Shown here piece by piece: positions 46,205 to 57,289 of a DNA stretch of 64,000 nt (positions within the stretch are counted from its first letter, which is position 1; the number at the start of each line of letters is the position of its first letter). The position numbers and the translations under genes were made by a program. The notes under the pieces were generated by a model, which saw nothing but the letters and a program-made list of their open reading frames with translations, did not search any database and was not told the origin of the DNA. Origin of the DNA: Trichostrongylus colubriformis (lineage: Eukaryota > Nematoda > Chromadorea > Rhabditida > Trichostrongylidae); the NCBI GenBank assembly GCA_963978905.1, contig OZ022257.1, positions 56,706,662-56,770,661 on the forward strand, written 5' to 3'.

Positions 46205-47348
46205 AAATAGTAATAAGCTGAGCTCACTGCACTATCCCCTCAACGCGTTGGCGCGCTTACGCTGTCTGCCCCATACTGTTTCGTAATGTGCTCAGCGTGC
46301 GCGAACGACGCTTTGTCTGGCCCGTACTATTTCCTCGCGTTTCCGAGACCGAGCGTGAGAAAGCCTCCGCTTTCACACCTCGGACTACAATCGATCGCTC
46401 CGCGAGCCTGAGAATGGCTTGGCGTTGCGATATCGATCGGTCCGCCGTGAGAAACCGTCGACTTTAACCTATCGATCGCGAAAAAGTGAGGAAACGTACT
46501 AACTAGCAGAACGAAAATCGAACAACGAAATAGTGCAATAGTGAAATTGAGTGATAAATGTGCTTCAAAGGGAAAAGAGCATGCAAAAGAGGATAGTAAA
46601 GTAGTTACTACGTAGAGAGAGAAGGCTACAGAGGGGAAAAAATAGGTGTTTAAACAGATAGAGAGAGAAAAAATTACTACCAAAGAGGCCATAAAAAATT
46701 GATTACAAGAAAAGAAACAATACACCATTAAAATAATACTAGACTTACCTGTTGTGGATTATTATGCCCCTCCCCCGTACTGAGGCAAGGATCGTCCGCC
46801 AGGTTGCCAGCTTACCAGGAAAGGTCGGCGAAGGTTGGTGGTGAACCCTTTTAGCTAGGCGCTGAGTACACCACGGACCGGGCGGATACCCAACCGGCGT
46901 GTGAGGGAACCTGCTTGTCCTTCGACGCCCCAGAGCCTCAGGGGATCCCCGCCGAATTGACTGCCCTTTTATTATTGCCCCGTGGCCCCCAACGAGTATA
47001 ACAGGTTACCTCGCCCGTCGGTTCCGTATCCTTCCGGGTATCCTGGTCTAAGGGCTAGGAACTTTGCGCGCAATGGGTAACCAGTTGGCAGGTTGCCACA
47101 GTCCTGCCGGACTGAATACCCAATTCCTGCCCTGCCAGTTCGCACCCCGGTCCCAAGACCGCTGTACTCACCGTCTTCCCAGTACCCAAAAAAAGGATAG
47201 GGGTGGATGCCTACCCCGGGTTATGTCCCGAGGCCCCTATCCGCGGGCCCACCAACCAACGTCTCCACCGGTGGGTGGGAGGCGGCGCGTGGTAGAGGGC
47301 GTCCCCCACTGCTCCAGGGTCTTAATTTAGGAGCAGGCGGGTCCGATC
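46205..47348 (-). other. BEL leader region with splice donor
   Basis: Long 5' leader. A consensus donor CAACAG|GTAAGT ends the likely leader exon at 46749. The part 46750-47348 is GC-rich and has no conserved frame. The rest up to gag is AT-rich with short frames only. A spliced leader would allow gag or downstream ORFs to be expressed from shorter RNAs. Confidence 0.6.
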
Positions 47349-47366
47349 TCTCGACCCGATGCACCA
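47349..47366 (-). promoter_or_regulatory. BEL primer-binding site (tRNA-Gly)
   Basis: Directly after the 5' LTR on the minus strand is TGGTGCATCGGGTCGAGA. Its first 11 nt are complementary to the 3' end CCGATGC-A-CCA of tRNA-Gly(GCC), as in the tRNA-like gene at 31796-31866. Pairing beyond 11 nt is poor. Confidence 0.65.
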
Positions 47367-48149
47367 TGTCGCGGATCGAAGGTATCCATTTGACATCGCG
47401 TGTTGCATCGGCCTAGCGCACACAAACCTCTCGCGTACAGGAGACACCCAATGGTGGATGATGCCCCCCAGACGCCCCCACCGGAGACACCCCGGCGGCC
47501 GCCACAACGGCCTACAGGGCGGACCCACCCTGGGGACCTAAGGGTCTTACCGACCTATTCCCCGGATGCCGAGCCTCGGCACAAACCCCCAAAGGCTGTC
47601 GAGCCCCTAAAGCCACGTCACTGACAATCTGCCCCCAATACTAAACATGACAAGACACAACATGGATATACAGCATATGAACAACATATACATGCATACA
47701 CAACAAGGAATATGACACAATAACACCAATACAATGTACCATACCTGGCTCCCACAAGTCGCCTTCGCTAGGGCGACTTCTGACAGTCGGCTGTACGTAG
47801 TAGACCCCCATCCGGCTGGTGTCACGTAGCCATATGGTCGACGGTGTCTCGCATGGGGATCTGAACACAGGCTGCTCCCAGTCGGGGAGCAGGGAAGGAC
47901 ACCGGCCAACTCATGTGCCAGCGCTCCATTACCCGAGAGCCGACGGTGCACCGCACCCCCGGATCCCGAGCAGCATCATGGCGTTGCCCGGTGAAAACCT
48001 ACTGGCAGCTGGCAGCCGGTCTTTTATACCGGCTTCGACCACAGAGGGCGGAGCCACCGCGTGTCGCATAACGCGACAAGCGGCGCCGCAGCGCGGATGG
48101 GCCGGGGAGCGCGGTGCCCCCGAGGCCATCGTCGCGGCGATCCGCGACA
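47367..48149 (-). repeat. BEL 5' LTR
   Basis: 783 bp. On the minus strand a TATAAAAG box lies at 48028-48021, about 120 nt from the LTR start. Confidence 0.9.
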
Positions 48150-48154
48150 GATAT

Positions 48155-48267
48155 AGACCGCCCATTAGAAGTGTATATAAGGCGGTTGTTTTCATTATTA
48201 TTCATACTATCCTCACTGCTCTAATGAAGCTGCAACCTATCTCGTCTTCCTCATCGAGAATCCAACA
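48155..48267 (+). repeat. Gypsy 3' LTR, second part
   Basis: 113 bp completing the Gypsy 3' LTR (79 + 113 = 192, exactly the 5' LTR length), ending CCAACA. It contains TATATAAGG and the end of the LTR. Confidence 0.9.
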
Positions 48268-48272
48268 TCGTC

Positions 48273-48855
48273 TTTTTACCAGTAATCGCTTGAAAGCTAT
48301 AGATATAGTGAGATTCACATTATTCCAGCTGTTTACCAGTGGAGAGCTGGAAATTAGCACGAAATATTGATCCAGGTCCAACAAAATGGGATTCCACCGC
48401 GTGGCTAAACATGACGTGTGGAATATCTTAAAAAGAGTCTTTCCATAGGAAAACGTGATTGTGGAATCTCTCAGATTATCATCAAAATGACTATTGCTTG
48501 CTGTTGCATGTAAAAAGTCGGTACTTGCTTTGAAAAAAAGTAGTTAGAGGTGACTCGGATCCCTACGTAGCTTCCCGTGCCTAGAAAGACATGAAATTCG
48601 AGCTGCGCTGGATTTTTTATCTGGAAAAGTGATATGAAAGGACGTGATGATAGGGAGGCACCGGCACGACGCCGCAGTGGTTACTTATGCACCCCTCCTA
48701 AAAGGTGTAGTAGATGTACCTCAGGAAGAGACTGAGGATGAAACCATTGCTAGTAATAGCAATCATCTGAAATAGTAGGACAATTAAATCAGTGATGAGG
48801 AGCCGCCATTTGACGTGAGTCAGCTATATATCACGAAGTAAACACGTTTTTAGAT
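48273..48855. other. spacer, no gene seen
   Basis: Short unique sequence with no supported feature. Confidence 0.4.
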
Positions 48856-48857
48856 AC

Positions 48858-49500
48858 AGTGTTTGAGATAATGTGGGTGACAGGAAATCCAAAAAGGAGG
48901 CATTGACCGAAAAATTACGGGTCTGAAAGGCCTATGTATGGCAAAATCTCCTGCAAAAGGCGCCCCCTTGAGCTGTGGCGGAGGCGGCCTCATCAGGGCA
49001 AGCCGCCATGGTTGGGGCAGCTCGCCTCCTGGTGACGAGCTTCCCCCTGATTGCCTGGTGAGAGGGGCCAAGGAGAGTGGCACGGCTGGAGCGATAGGGG
49101 TTAGCTATCCCTTTCAGTGGTTTTGGTTTGTGCTGTTCACCCGAAGAATTTGTGAGTTTTCCTTTTCTGTTCTTCTTTTCTTTTTCATTGATTCTCACTT
49201 GATGCCTTCGCTCGTCTGTAGTTAACAATGAGATGCCTTTTGAGTTATGTGATGTTTCCTCGCTGTTTTTGCGCACTGATTACCTGGCTACATGGCACTG
49301 GCAGAGTCGTCCGCTCTGTCCGCCTTTCGACAGAATGATAGTCCACGTAGGGAATCAGTGATGCGGAAGGGGTTCTGTTTTTCGGGTTTCTGGTCATTTA
49401 CTTACTTTTTTCCTTCACCATAGTATTGCTCACCAACTCGACATTCATATTCACTACTTCTTTTACTTTTTGTCCGAATTTTCCTTAATGCTGCCTTTGA
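48858..49500. repeat. dispersed repeat, copy A
   Basis: About 640 bp colinear with 57290-57935. Shared blocks: GACAGGAAATCC, AAATTACGGGT, GAAAGGCCTATG, GGCGGCCTCATCAGGGCAAG, GATGAGATGCCTTTT, TTTGCGCA.TGATTAC and CATATTCACTACTTC. The GC-rich part has several nested inverted repeats (GGAGGCGG/CCGCCTCC). No coding potential is shared between copies. Confidence 0.75.
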
Positions 49501-49817
49501 GGCATGGTGCAGATGTAGCTGATGCGGTGTCGCGAGCGCGACCTGCGCGGTATTTTCTGATGACTGTGATGAGAAACTAGTGGCGAGAATCCAGTGAGCG
49601 ACACCGCATCGGTTCCCATGCTCCACATTCATTTTTATTAGATAGTTGGCGGAAAATTCAAATGAAAATAAGTTGTTGGGTGGGTGGAATGGTAATCTTT
49701 TCGGAAAATATCGAATCAGGAAGTATTCGAGCAGTTTTGTGCCCAACTCCAGCAAGGCGGTGTCTTCTCTTGATAAGGCAGCCTCTTACGGCGAGAAAAG
49801 CTATAAATCAAAACAGC

Positions 49818-50052
49818 TGGGCTGGCGCACACTACTGCACGCGCGTCCCATGGAAGCATGCTAACTGAGCTTGATCGATATCTATCGATCAGTGTCATCA
49901 TTCGAACACTTTGCAGAAACAGGAAATTCGCAAAAACGAAGAGAAGAAAGAGAAACCCTCCTGTCAGTCTTGTCCTTCCACATCAACCGATATCGATAAA
50001 GCTCATTTTGCATGCTTCCATGTGTGACGCGCCAGTAGTGTGCGCCAGTCCA
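49818..50052. mobile_element. MITE with about 64-bp inverted arms
   Basis: Arms 49819-49882 and 49988-50050 share GCTGGCGCACACTACTG, CATGGAAGCATGC, TGAGCTT and ATCGATATC in inverted order, with about 105 bp between. No transposase. Confidence 0.72.
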
Positions 50053-50054
50053 AC

Positions 50055-50826
50055 TGGTCCAGTGAAACTCAAGAACTATCAGATGCGTTTGCGAAAAAAG
50101 GTGCATTCGTAGTAACAGTTGGCCTACAGTGGTCGTATTGCAACCTTAAGCAGTGTAGAGTTTTTGTCATACTCACTTTTTGCCTATTATGGCCCTTTTC
50201 AGTCACAGTTTGGTCATCTTACAGTACTGCGCGAGTCATCTACTGTGAATCATCTGCTGCGTGAATGACACGGTAGAGCTATTTATTTATTTACTTGCCA
50301 AGTCAATATTTTACAATATGTGGCACCTCATTAGATCGATATGGTATAGCTTGTGGAAATGGTCGATCGTTGCTATCACTCCGGTCCCTCACCACTGATG
50401 CCCCCTTACCACCCCCTGTGTCACCCTGAAAATTCAGGGTCTGAGCTTTGCTGCGACGCTAGATATGGATTTCCGTCAAACACACAAACACACACCAACA
50501 GACACAGTTAGCCGACTGAATATAGTGAAAGATCTATGCTGAGGCGCACAAAGCTCTCTCAGACTGTTCTCATAAAAATACGATCAATAGTGAATGCTCC
50601 CATTCGCTCTCCGATTTATTTGCTTACGAAAAATGATGAGAGTAATTATATCGTCGGAAATGTTATTCAGTAATTCCACACTGATGTTCGCATCGCAATT
50701 CAATTTGTGGAAAGCACTCTTCCCGCGGACCATTGTTTCCTGTGCTGCAAAATAGTGAACATATGTGAACTCCGCAAAAAAAGTTAGCTCGAGATCTCAC
50801 TGAATCGTAACAATGACAATGCATAG
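50055..50826. other. spacer, no gene seen
   Basis: Unique-looking sequence with a short CA-rich stretch near 50480-50505. No coding region I can support. Confidence 0.4.
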
Positions 50827-51419
50827 GCAGGGCACTCCGGGAGTCGAGGGTTCCTCGACAGGGGGGGTCGCACTTGACCGGTCAAGAGGGGGGGGGTCGC
50901 ATCTGTAGCTAAGCGATAATTTCATAGGAATTTCCTCTAGCCCATCGTACAGTCGACATCTGCCCCTCATACACGAAAAGAGCCACCGCTACCTCGCTGG
51001 CTGAATCGCAAATGGGTGTAGGCCATCTTAAAAAGGTGGCCGCCATCATTTATAGGTGCGTTACGCGTTTAGCACTCGCCATCGCACTGCCATGATAACA
51101 CACACCTCATCGTTATGGAAGGGCCTATCTACTAGCAGATAGAATCAAGGTACTCACATTACCGTAAACTACACCTTTATGTTAATGCATGGTTACCATA
51201 GAGTTCATTGATGCATGCAAGAAGGACATGTCCGCATCCATCTAGGAGAAGAAAATACACTATAATTTTAGGCTATATCAGTCATACTATCAACGGAGTC
51301 TAACGAAGACAAGCAATCCAGCAAAGTCTGCTTTTTATTCACGTTGTTGAATTGTTATAATTTTGTTGCAGTGGTGCATGTAAATGGTTAAATGCACATT
51401 GTTTGAATAAAAACTAAAG

Positions 51420-51890
51420 CTTTATGAAAAGTCTCTATCGATATTATCATCATCACGGGAAGCATCAAAAGAAAAGATCATTGCTTTCGCTGTTTCATGA
51501 TCCTCTTTTGATAGTCGTATGACGTGCATCTGGTCTGCTATTGAGCTTATGCGAGATCATGGAGTGCTGGGCAGATAGCTCCACAAGATCTTGTGCAGCA
51601 CCTGATACCCTGCGCTTCAATTGTCATTGAAGAGGCATGTAGTGGAAAAAAGATACCAGAAATAACTCTCTTCCACACGCTTCATGAAGCTGTCGGAACT
51701 TCAAACGTTGATGGCATGTGGGCCGAAGGTCCTAGATGAGGAAGTGGATTAAGCCACTGCTTAGCCAGAGTTTTGGGCGTAGCGGTAAGCACACTAGATC
51801 CATCGCGTTGAACCCTGCAATAGATCTCTGATATGGAGATAAGAATAACAATTTCAAGGTAAACTATATGAAGCGCCAAATGTTGGTAAA
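51420..51890 (-). pseudogene. decayed ORF of the unclassified transposon, copy 2
   Basis: Matches the coding relic of copy 1: ATPKTLAKQWLNPLP, SAHMPSTFEV, then VISGIF, and after frame changes SAQHSMISHKLNSRPDA and RLSKEDHETAKAMIFS with DDDNIDRD before the stop. The breaks differ from those in copy 1. The family is unknown. Confidence 0.5.
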
Positions 51891-52636
51891 GCTGACGTCA
51901 TCAGGCTATCCAAGGTTTTAGTTCCTAAGCTGCTCCTTTCACCTCTTGTGAGCGTATTGGCTGTTGAAAACTGCGTTCGAAATCGGCATTGCTGGCGGGG
52001 ATGACAAGAACAGACTTGATGGACTACATAGAAGGAAATTGCTTCCCAAAATTATAAAGAGTGAATATTATTTTACCTGAATAGCCACGTGAAGAATCCT
52101 TAATGCGTATCCGTTGTCGAGCAGCGTTTTATAAAAACGACTGCCGTTCTTGTCTCAACGAAGGTCACAATGCATGCTTTCTTCTGTGACACACGGCTGA
52201 ACTGTAATGGGAGGCGCTTCTATTACCAGTAAACGAGCCCTGAGATTTTCACCACTGCAATAGCTCCTTTCATCTAGAGAAGGACCCCTAAGGGCCCAAT
52301 AAGGATTGCAGTAAGATATAGTATTGAATTCATAAGTACAGGTACAATGCAACGCGCTACCAGCGCATTCACATAGACGAAAAAAAGGTGAAAAGAGGAG
52401 AGGAGGACTGCAGCTGCTCTGTTCACGGGGAAGTGCACTGATGTTTTCACTGTTCACTAGAACATTGAGCATTCAAAGGGTGTTCACTGATCACTCCCAC
52501 CGTGGAACATCCTTTCAATGTTATCCGCAACTTGTAGCAGGAGACCAGTGCATCCCCTAAAGCGGAAGCCACGAATGTATGCCCTATCTGATAGCCGCAC
52601 GCGATCATCTTACTAGGTCAAACACCCCTCTTTAAG

Positions 52637-53471
52637 GTTGGAACATAATTTCTGTTACAGTTTTTATTCTTCTTGGGGAAAACATTGGAAGCTCCTGCAA
52701 TATTTGGTGGTGAGGGGTATACAAAGCGAGTGAAAAGGACTACTGATTGACACATTCATATTCTCTATGGTTTCAACTAGCAGTGAATCTACGACAATTT
52801 CGCGAGAGGTACGAAATTCACGAACACCGCCCCGGTTCCTCAGCATGCAAGGCCACTAACCGAATCAACCAGTCGATGGTCCCAGGTACTGTCTCTCATA
52901 CGGCGGCAACCCGATGGCTCAATCGACTCAAATTGAAACAGAAAAAATTTCAAAATATTGCACAGAGAAAAAAAAATTTTGAAAAAATTTTTCTAGAAAA
53001 AGGGCGAAAAATTGCCATTCAACACGACAGCCTTTGCCAATCTCTGCTGCAGGCAATTGGATACCGTAGCCGCAAATTTTACCGGAAAAATGAATCGAGA
53101 CTTCTTCCTTCACGACAACGCTCGCCCACATGTGGCAAAGTTGGCGTGTCAAAGGATCCAGGGCCTTGGTTGGACGAAGCTCCCCCGTCCACCGTAATCC
53201 TTGAACATGGCCCCGACTGAATACCACCTATTCCGATCTCTGACCCACTTCCTCGACGAACGGCAGCTCAAAGATGACGATGATATCAAAATCGACCTAC
53301 AGACTTTCTTTGACCAGAAATCCCCAGACTTCTATAAGCGAGGCATCTATCATCTCCCTATTCGCTGGGAATACATTGTCCATTATAATGGTACATATTT
53401 TGTTAGACACAAATAAAGAAAAATAAATTTGAAATTTTTCGTCATTGTGTAACAGAAATTATGTTCCAACC
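52637..53471 (+). mobile_element. nested short mariner
   Basis: 835 bp with inverted ends GGTTGGAACATAATTTCTGT (left) and its reverse complement (right). TA lies on the right; TA plus one extra A on the left. The uninterrupted site is visible in copy 1 near 15143 (CTAATTACATCTACTG), proving insertion into the larger transposon after the copies split. Confidence 0.88.
52747..53416 (+). pseudogene. mariner transposase, shortened
   Basis: Relic transposase. A helix-turn-helix-like piece (VSHTAATRWLNRLK), then in another frame the second catalytic Asp in DFFLHDNARPHVAKLAC, and in a third the C-terminal block MAPTEYHLFRSLTHFLDERQ ending WEYIVHYNGTYF. The first catalytic Asp region is deleted, and the third catalytic Asp region (usually SPDLAP) is mutated before MAPTEYHLF. 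Inactive. Confidence 0.85.
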
Positions 53472-54247
53472 TAATAGTTACATCTACTGTCCTTCCAATC
53501 ACATCTACTGCGATAGTAGGAGGCATGGCGCATACCCAGAGCAAGGACGGAGAATGCTAAGGTGTTGGTTTTACTGCACTGCTACCATGAAAATTGTTCA
53601 GAAAGTATGGGGCTGCTTTTGAGGAGGTTTTGAACGCTCTCTGTGTGACGCTGTCACGCTCTTGATGGCAAAAAAATTTTTCTCAACATTTCCTCGACTC
53701 ACATTGCTCAAGATCTGAGCAACGTACAAAAGAGTTTGAGAGCGCGTGAGAAAGAGCGAAGTCTCTAGTTTCAGAAAAACAACTGTGGTTGCAAAACATT
53801 CAGCACGAAAAAAGTTATAAATGTTAGAAGTCAAAAAACCCGCATGCAATTTTCATTTTCCTCGACTAATCCTCGACTCGCATTCCTCTCTCAATTCGGA
53901 GTTTTTGAAGCAACTAAAATAGCCATCAGAAAGAGCAAACCTAGTCCTTCCAAAAAAAAAACGACTGAGGTCCTAAATGATGAAAAATGAGGAAAGTTAT
54001 GATCGTTCAAACAAGGTCTACCTTCGCGATTTTCAGCCAATTTTGTCGATTAGCGCGCTCCATTCGCACGCCGCGACGCGACCGCAGCCCTGCTCTGCGT
54101 TTCTAATGTTGCCGCGATTTTCACTTTTTTGATTCTCTACTTGGTATTCTTTATGTGGTTTTTTTATTTGAAACCAGTTTTTCATATTGGTTACGTGATA
54201 TCTTGTGTTTGAATATTTTTTGTGCTCATTACATGACCTTTTTTCAG

Positions 54248-56777
54248 GTTTGCATTGCTGTCGCCGCCTGCAGCGAGGTATGTTGCTTTCTTTTCAGATT
54301 TTGCTATGTATATTAACTGTTTTTCATAGTTAGTCGTATTGTTCACGTTGTACTTTATGTACCAGTGTAATGCTCATTTCATGTCCTTTTTTTCAGGTGT
54401 GCTTGATCGTCGAAATCCAAACGCCGCCCGCCTTTTTCACAAACAATTTCCAGTTCAATCCACGTGCGAGCGACGATCCTGAAAAATAAGCACAATAAGG
54501 GAAACACTAAAAGAAACACTCAAATATAAAACAGCACGTAAACAAAGCGAAAAACCAAAATCAAATGAAAAGCAGATAATATACATCACAAAATCTAAAA
54601 AAAAGAACAACAAACCCTTCTTTCCAAACAGTTTTCAATTCAATCCACGTACGAGTGGCGATCCTGGGAAAAAAAGCACATAAAAGAAACATAAAAGTAC
54701 GCAAACATGAAACTTCACATAAACAATACGACTAACTATGAACAACAGTCAACATATGTAGCAAAATCCGAAAAAAAGCAACATACCTCGCTGCGGGCGG
54801 CGTTTGGATTTCGACGATCAAGCACACCTGAAAAAAAGGACATGAAATGAGCCTTACACTGAAACATAAAGTACAACGTGAACAATACGACTAACTATGA
54901 AAAACGGTTAATATACATAGCAAAATCTAAAAAGAAAGCAACATACCTCGCTGCGGGCGGCGTCTGGATTTCGACGGCAATGCAAACCTGAAAAAAGGAC
55001 ATGAAATGAGCATTAAAAACATTGGAACATAAAGTACAACGTGAACAATACGACTAACTATGAAAAACAGTTAATATACATAGCAAAATCTGAAAAGAAA
55101 GCAGCATACCTCGCTGCGGGCGGGCGGCGTTTGGATTTCGACGATCAAGCACACCTGCAAAAAAAGGACATGAAATGAGCCTGACATTGAAACATAAAGT
55201 ACAACGTGAACAATACGACTAACTATGAAAAACAGTTAATATACATGGCAACATCTGAAAAGAAAGCAACATACCTCGCTGCGGGCGGCGTCTGGATTTC
55301 GACGGCAATGCAAACCTGAAAAAAGGACATGAAATGAGCATTAAAAACATTGGAACATGAAGTACAACGTGAACAATACGACTAACTATGAAAAACAGTT
55401 AATATACATAGCAAAATCTGAAAAGAAAGCAGCATACCTCGCTGCGGGCGGCGTCTGGATTTCGACGGCAATGCAAACCTGAAAAAAGGACATGAAATGA
55501 GCATTAAAAACATTGGAACATAAAGTACAACGTGAACAATACGACTAACTATGAAAAACAGTTAATATACATAGCAAAATCTGAAAAGGAAGCAACATAC
55601 CTCGCTGCGGGCGGCGTTTGGATTTCGACGATCAAGCACACCTGAAAAAAAGGACATGAAATGAGCCTTACACTGAAACATAAAGTACAACGTGAACAAT
55701 ACGACTAACTATGAAAAACAGTTAATATACATAGCAAAATCTGAAAAGAAAGCAGCATACCTCGCTGCGGGCGGGCGGCGTTTGGATTTCGACGATCAAG
55801 CACACCTGCAAAAAAAGGACATGAAATGAGCCTGACATTGAAACATAAAGTACAACGTGAACAATACGACTAACTATGAAAAACAGTTAATATACATGGC
55901 AACATCTGAAAAGAAAGCAACATACCTCGCTGCGGGCGGCGTTTGGATTTCGACGATCAAGCACACCTGAAAAAAAAGGACATGAAATGAGCCTTACATT
56001 GAAACATAAAGTACAACGAGAACAATACGACTAACTATGAAAAACAGTTAATATACATAGCAAAATCTGAAAAGAAAGCAACATACCTCGCTGCGGGCGG
56101 CGTTTGGATTTCGACGATCAAGCACACCTGAAAAAAAGGACATGAAATGAGCCTGACATTGAAACATAAAGTACAACGTGAACAATACGACTAACTATGA
56201 AAAACAGTTAATATACATAGCAACATCTGAAAAGAAAGCAACATACCTCGCTGCGGGCGGCGATCAAGCACACCTGAAAAAAAGGACATGAAATGAGCCT
56301 GACATTGAAACATAAAGTACAACGTGAACAATACGACTAACTATGAAAAACAGTTAATATACATAGCAACATCTGAAAAGAAAGCAACATACCTCGCTGC
56401 GGGCGGCGTTTGGATTTCGACGATCAAGCACACCTGAAAAAAAAGAACATGAAATGAGCCTTACATTGAAACATAAAGTACAACGTGAACAATACGACTA
56501 ACTATGAAAAACAGTTAATATACATAGCAAAATCTGAAAAGGAAGCAACATACCTCGCTGCGGGCGGCGTTTGGATTTCGACGATCAAGCACACCTGAAA
56601 AAAAGGACATGAAATGAGCCTGACATTGAAACATAAAGTACAACGTGAACAATACGACTAACTATGAAAAACAGTTAATATACATAGCAAAATCTGAAAA
56701 GAAAGCAACATACCTCGCTGCGGGCGGCGTTTGGATTTCGACGATCAAGCACACCTGAAAAAAAGGACATGAAATGA
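54248..56777 (-). repeat. tandem array of intron-flanked 41-nt units
   Basis: Thirteen units in minus orientation with landmark CGCTGCGGGCGG at 54789, 54949, 55112, 55277, 55440, 55603, 55763, 55928, 56089, 56249, 56395, 56556 and 56716: period 160-165 bp, once 146. On the minus strand each has TTTTTTTCAG, a 41-nt block (for example 56754-56714), then GTATGTTGC. Two block types occur: GTGTGCTTGATCGTCG... and GTTTGCATTGCCGTCG..., sharing AAATCCAAACGCCGCC-like ends. Units 3 and 7 share an extra GCGG, so multi-unit blocks were copied. Two plus-oriented units (54248, 54397) and two minus units of another type (near 54440 and 54640) lie at the left. The common block has a TGA in one frame, and 41 is not a multiple of 3, so a spliced array could not be one long coding frame. 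Confidence 0.85.
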
Positions 56778-57285
56778 TACACGATACTATTGTAAGCACG
56801 GTAGTCTGCGTCAATCACGGCGTCTCAGTCATCTAGGCAAACATTCACCATTTTTAGAGGTTCAAAAATCACGAATCGGCGCTCAGGCGATAAGGCGAAT
56901 GAGCGATCGATTTTTCTGTGAACTTCACTCAGTGCTCATTACGACATTACATCAAAGACAATTTCGTAAATCTCGCACTCGACAAGCGAAGTGATGGTAC
57001 ACTACTCATGCCCCATCCTCTAGACAAAATAAATGACAATTTCCGTCCAGGCGGTCTGCTTCCCGCGTCTGGAGCTTGACTTATCTCTGGAGTTATCTAC
57101 TGCCTATTACGTCCCTCTGCACAAAACCGATGAATTTGATCGATACTAATTGACGGGAATTGATTATCTACGAGAAATTTGCGATAGCAATAGGATAGCA
57201 ATGCGATAGCACCGAGCCACTCTACCCCGCTGCCAGTGAACACTTTCACGCCCTAGTGCTGAGATTATGAAGCGATTTTAAGAAA
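56778..57285. other. spacer, no gene seen
   Basis: Unique-looking sequence to the right of the array, without the expected right end of the transposon. Confidence 0.45.
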
Positions 57286-57289
57286 TTGT

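Larger units (their letters stand above)
37742..48149 (-). mobile_element. BEL/Pao LTR retrotransposon
   Basis: 10.4-kb element inserted in the Gypsy 3' LTR with 5-bp duplication GATAT (37737-37741 and 48150-48154). Both LTRs begin TGTCGCGGAT and end ATCCG(C/T)GACA. Coding is on the minus strand: leader, gag, RNase H tail, integrase and a third ORF. Protease and reverse transcriptase are missing. The 13-bp length difference between LTRs comes from one indel near 38094/47718, and other differences are few, so insertion is fairly recent. The gag is split by a 698-bp DNA transposon. Confidence 0.93.
35579..48267 (+). mobile_element. Gypsy LTR retrotransposon, internally deleted and split
   Basis: Full span of a Gypsy element from 5' LTR (35579-35770) to the end of its 3' LTR (48267). 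The 3' LTR is cut at 37741 by the BEL element and resumes at 48155. Flanks CCGTC and TCGTC look like a 5-bp target duplication with one change. The coding part holds gag, protease and only the N-terminal half of reverse transcriptase. The rest of pol is deleted up to the 3' LTR. A purine tract AGGAGGGAGG ends at 37662, directly before the 3' LTR. Confidence 0.88.
50827..56777. mobile_element. TIR transposon, unclassified family, copy 2
   Basis: The left end CAGGGCACTCCGGGAGTCGA, G-runs with GTCGCA and the next 1.5 kb are colinear with the 13.8-kb copy. This copy contains a nested mariner (52637-53471), an array of 13 micro-exon-like units and an inversion within the array region (after about 54430). 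The right terminus with the inverted CAGGG end was not found: sequence identity stops inside the last unit at 56777, so the copy is truncated or rearranged. Confidence 0.75.

Noticed and set aside
54248..56777. CRISPR-like array
   Set aside because: Both block and spacer are repeated. There are no variable spacers, the period is 160 bp, and the context is a nematode transposon.
54248..56777. Single long repeat protein encoded by the 41-nt blocks
   Set aside because: 41 nt shifts the frame at every block, and the common block contains a TGA in one frame, so at most two successive blocks can be read.
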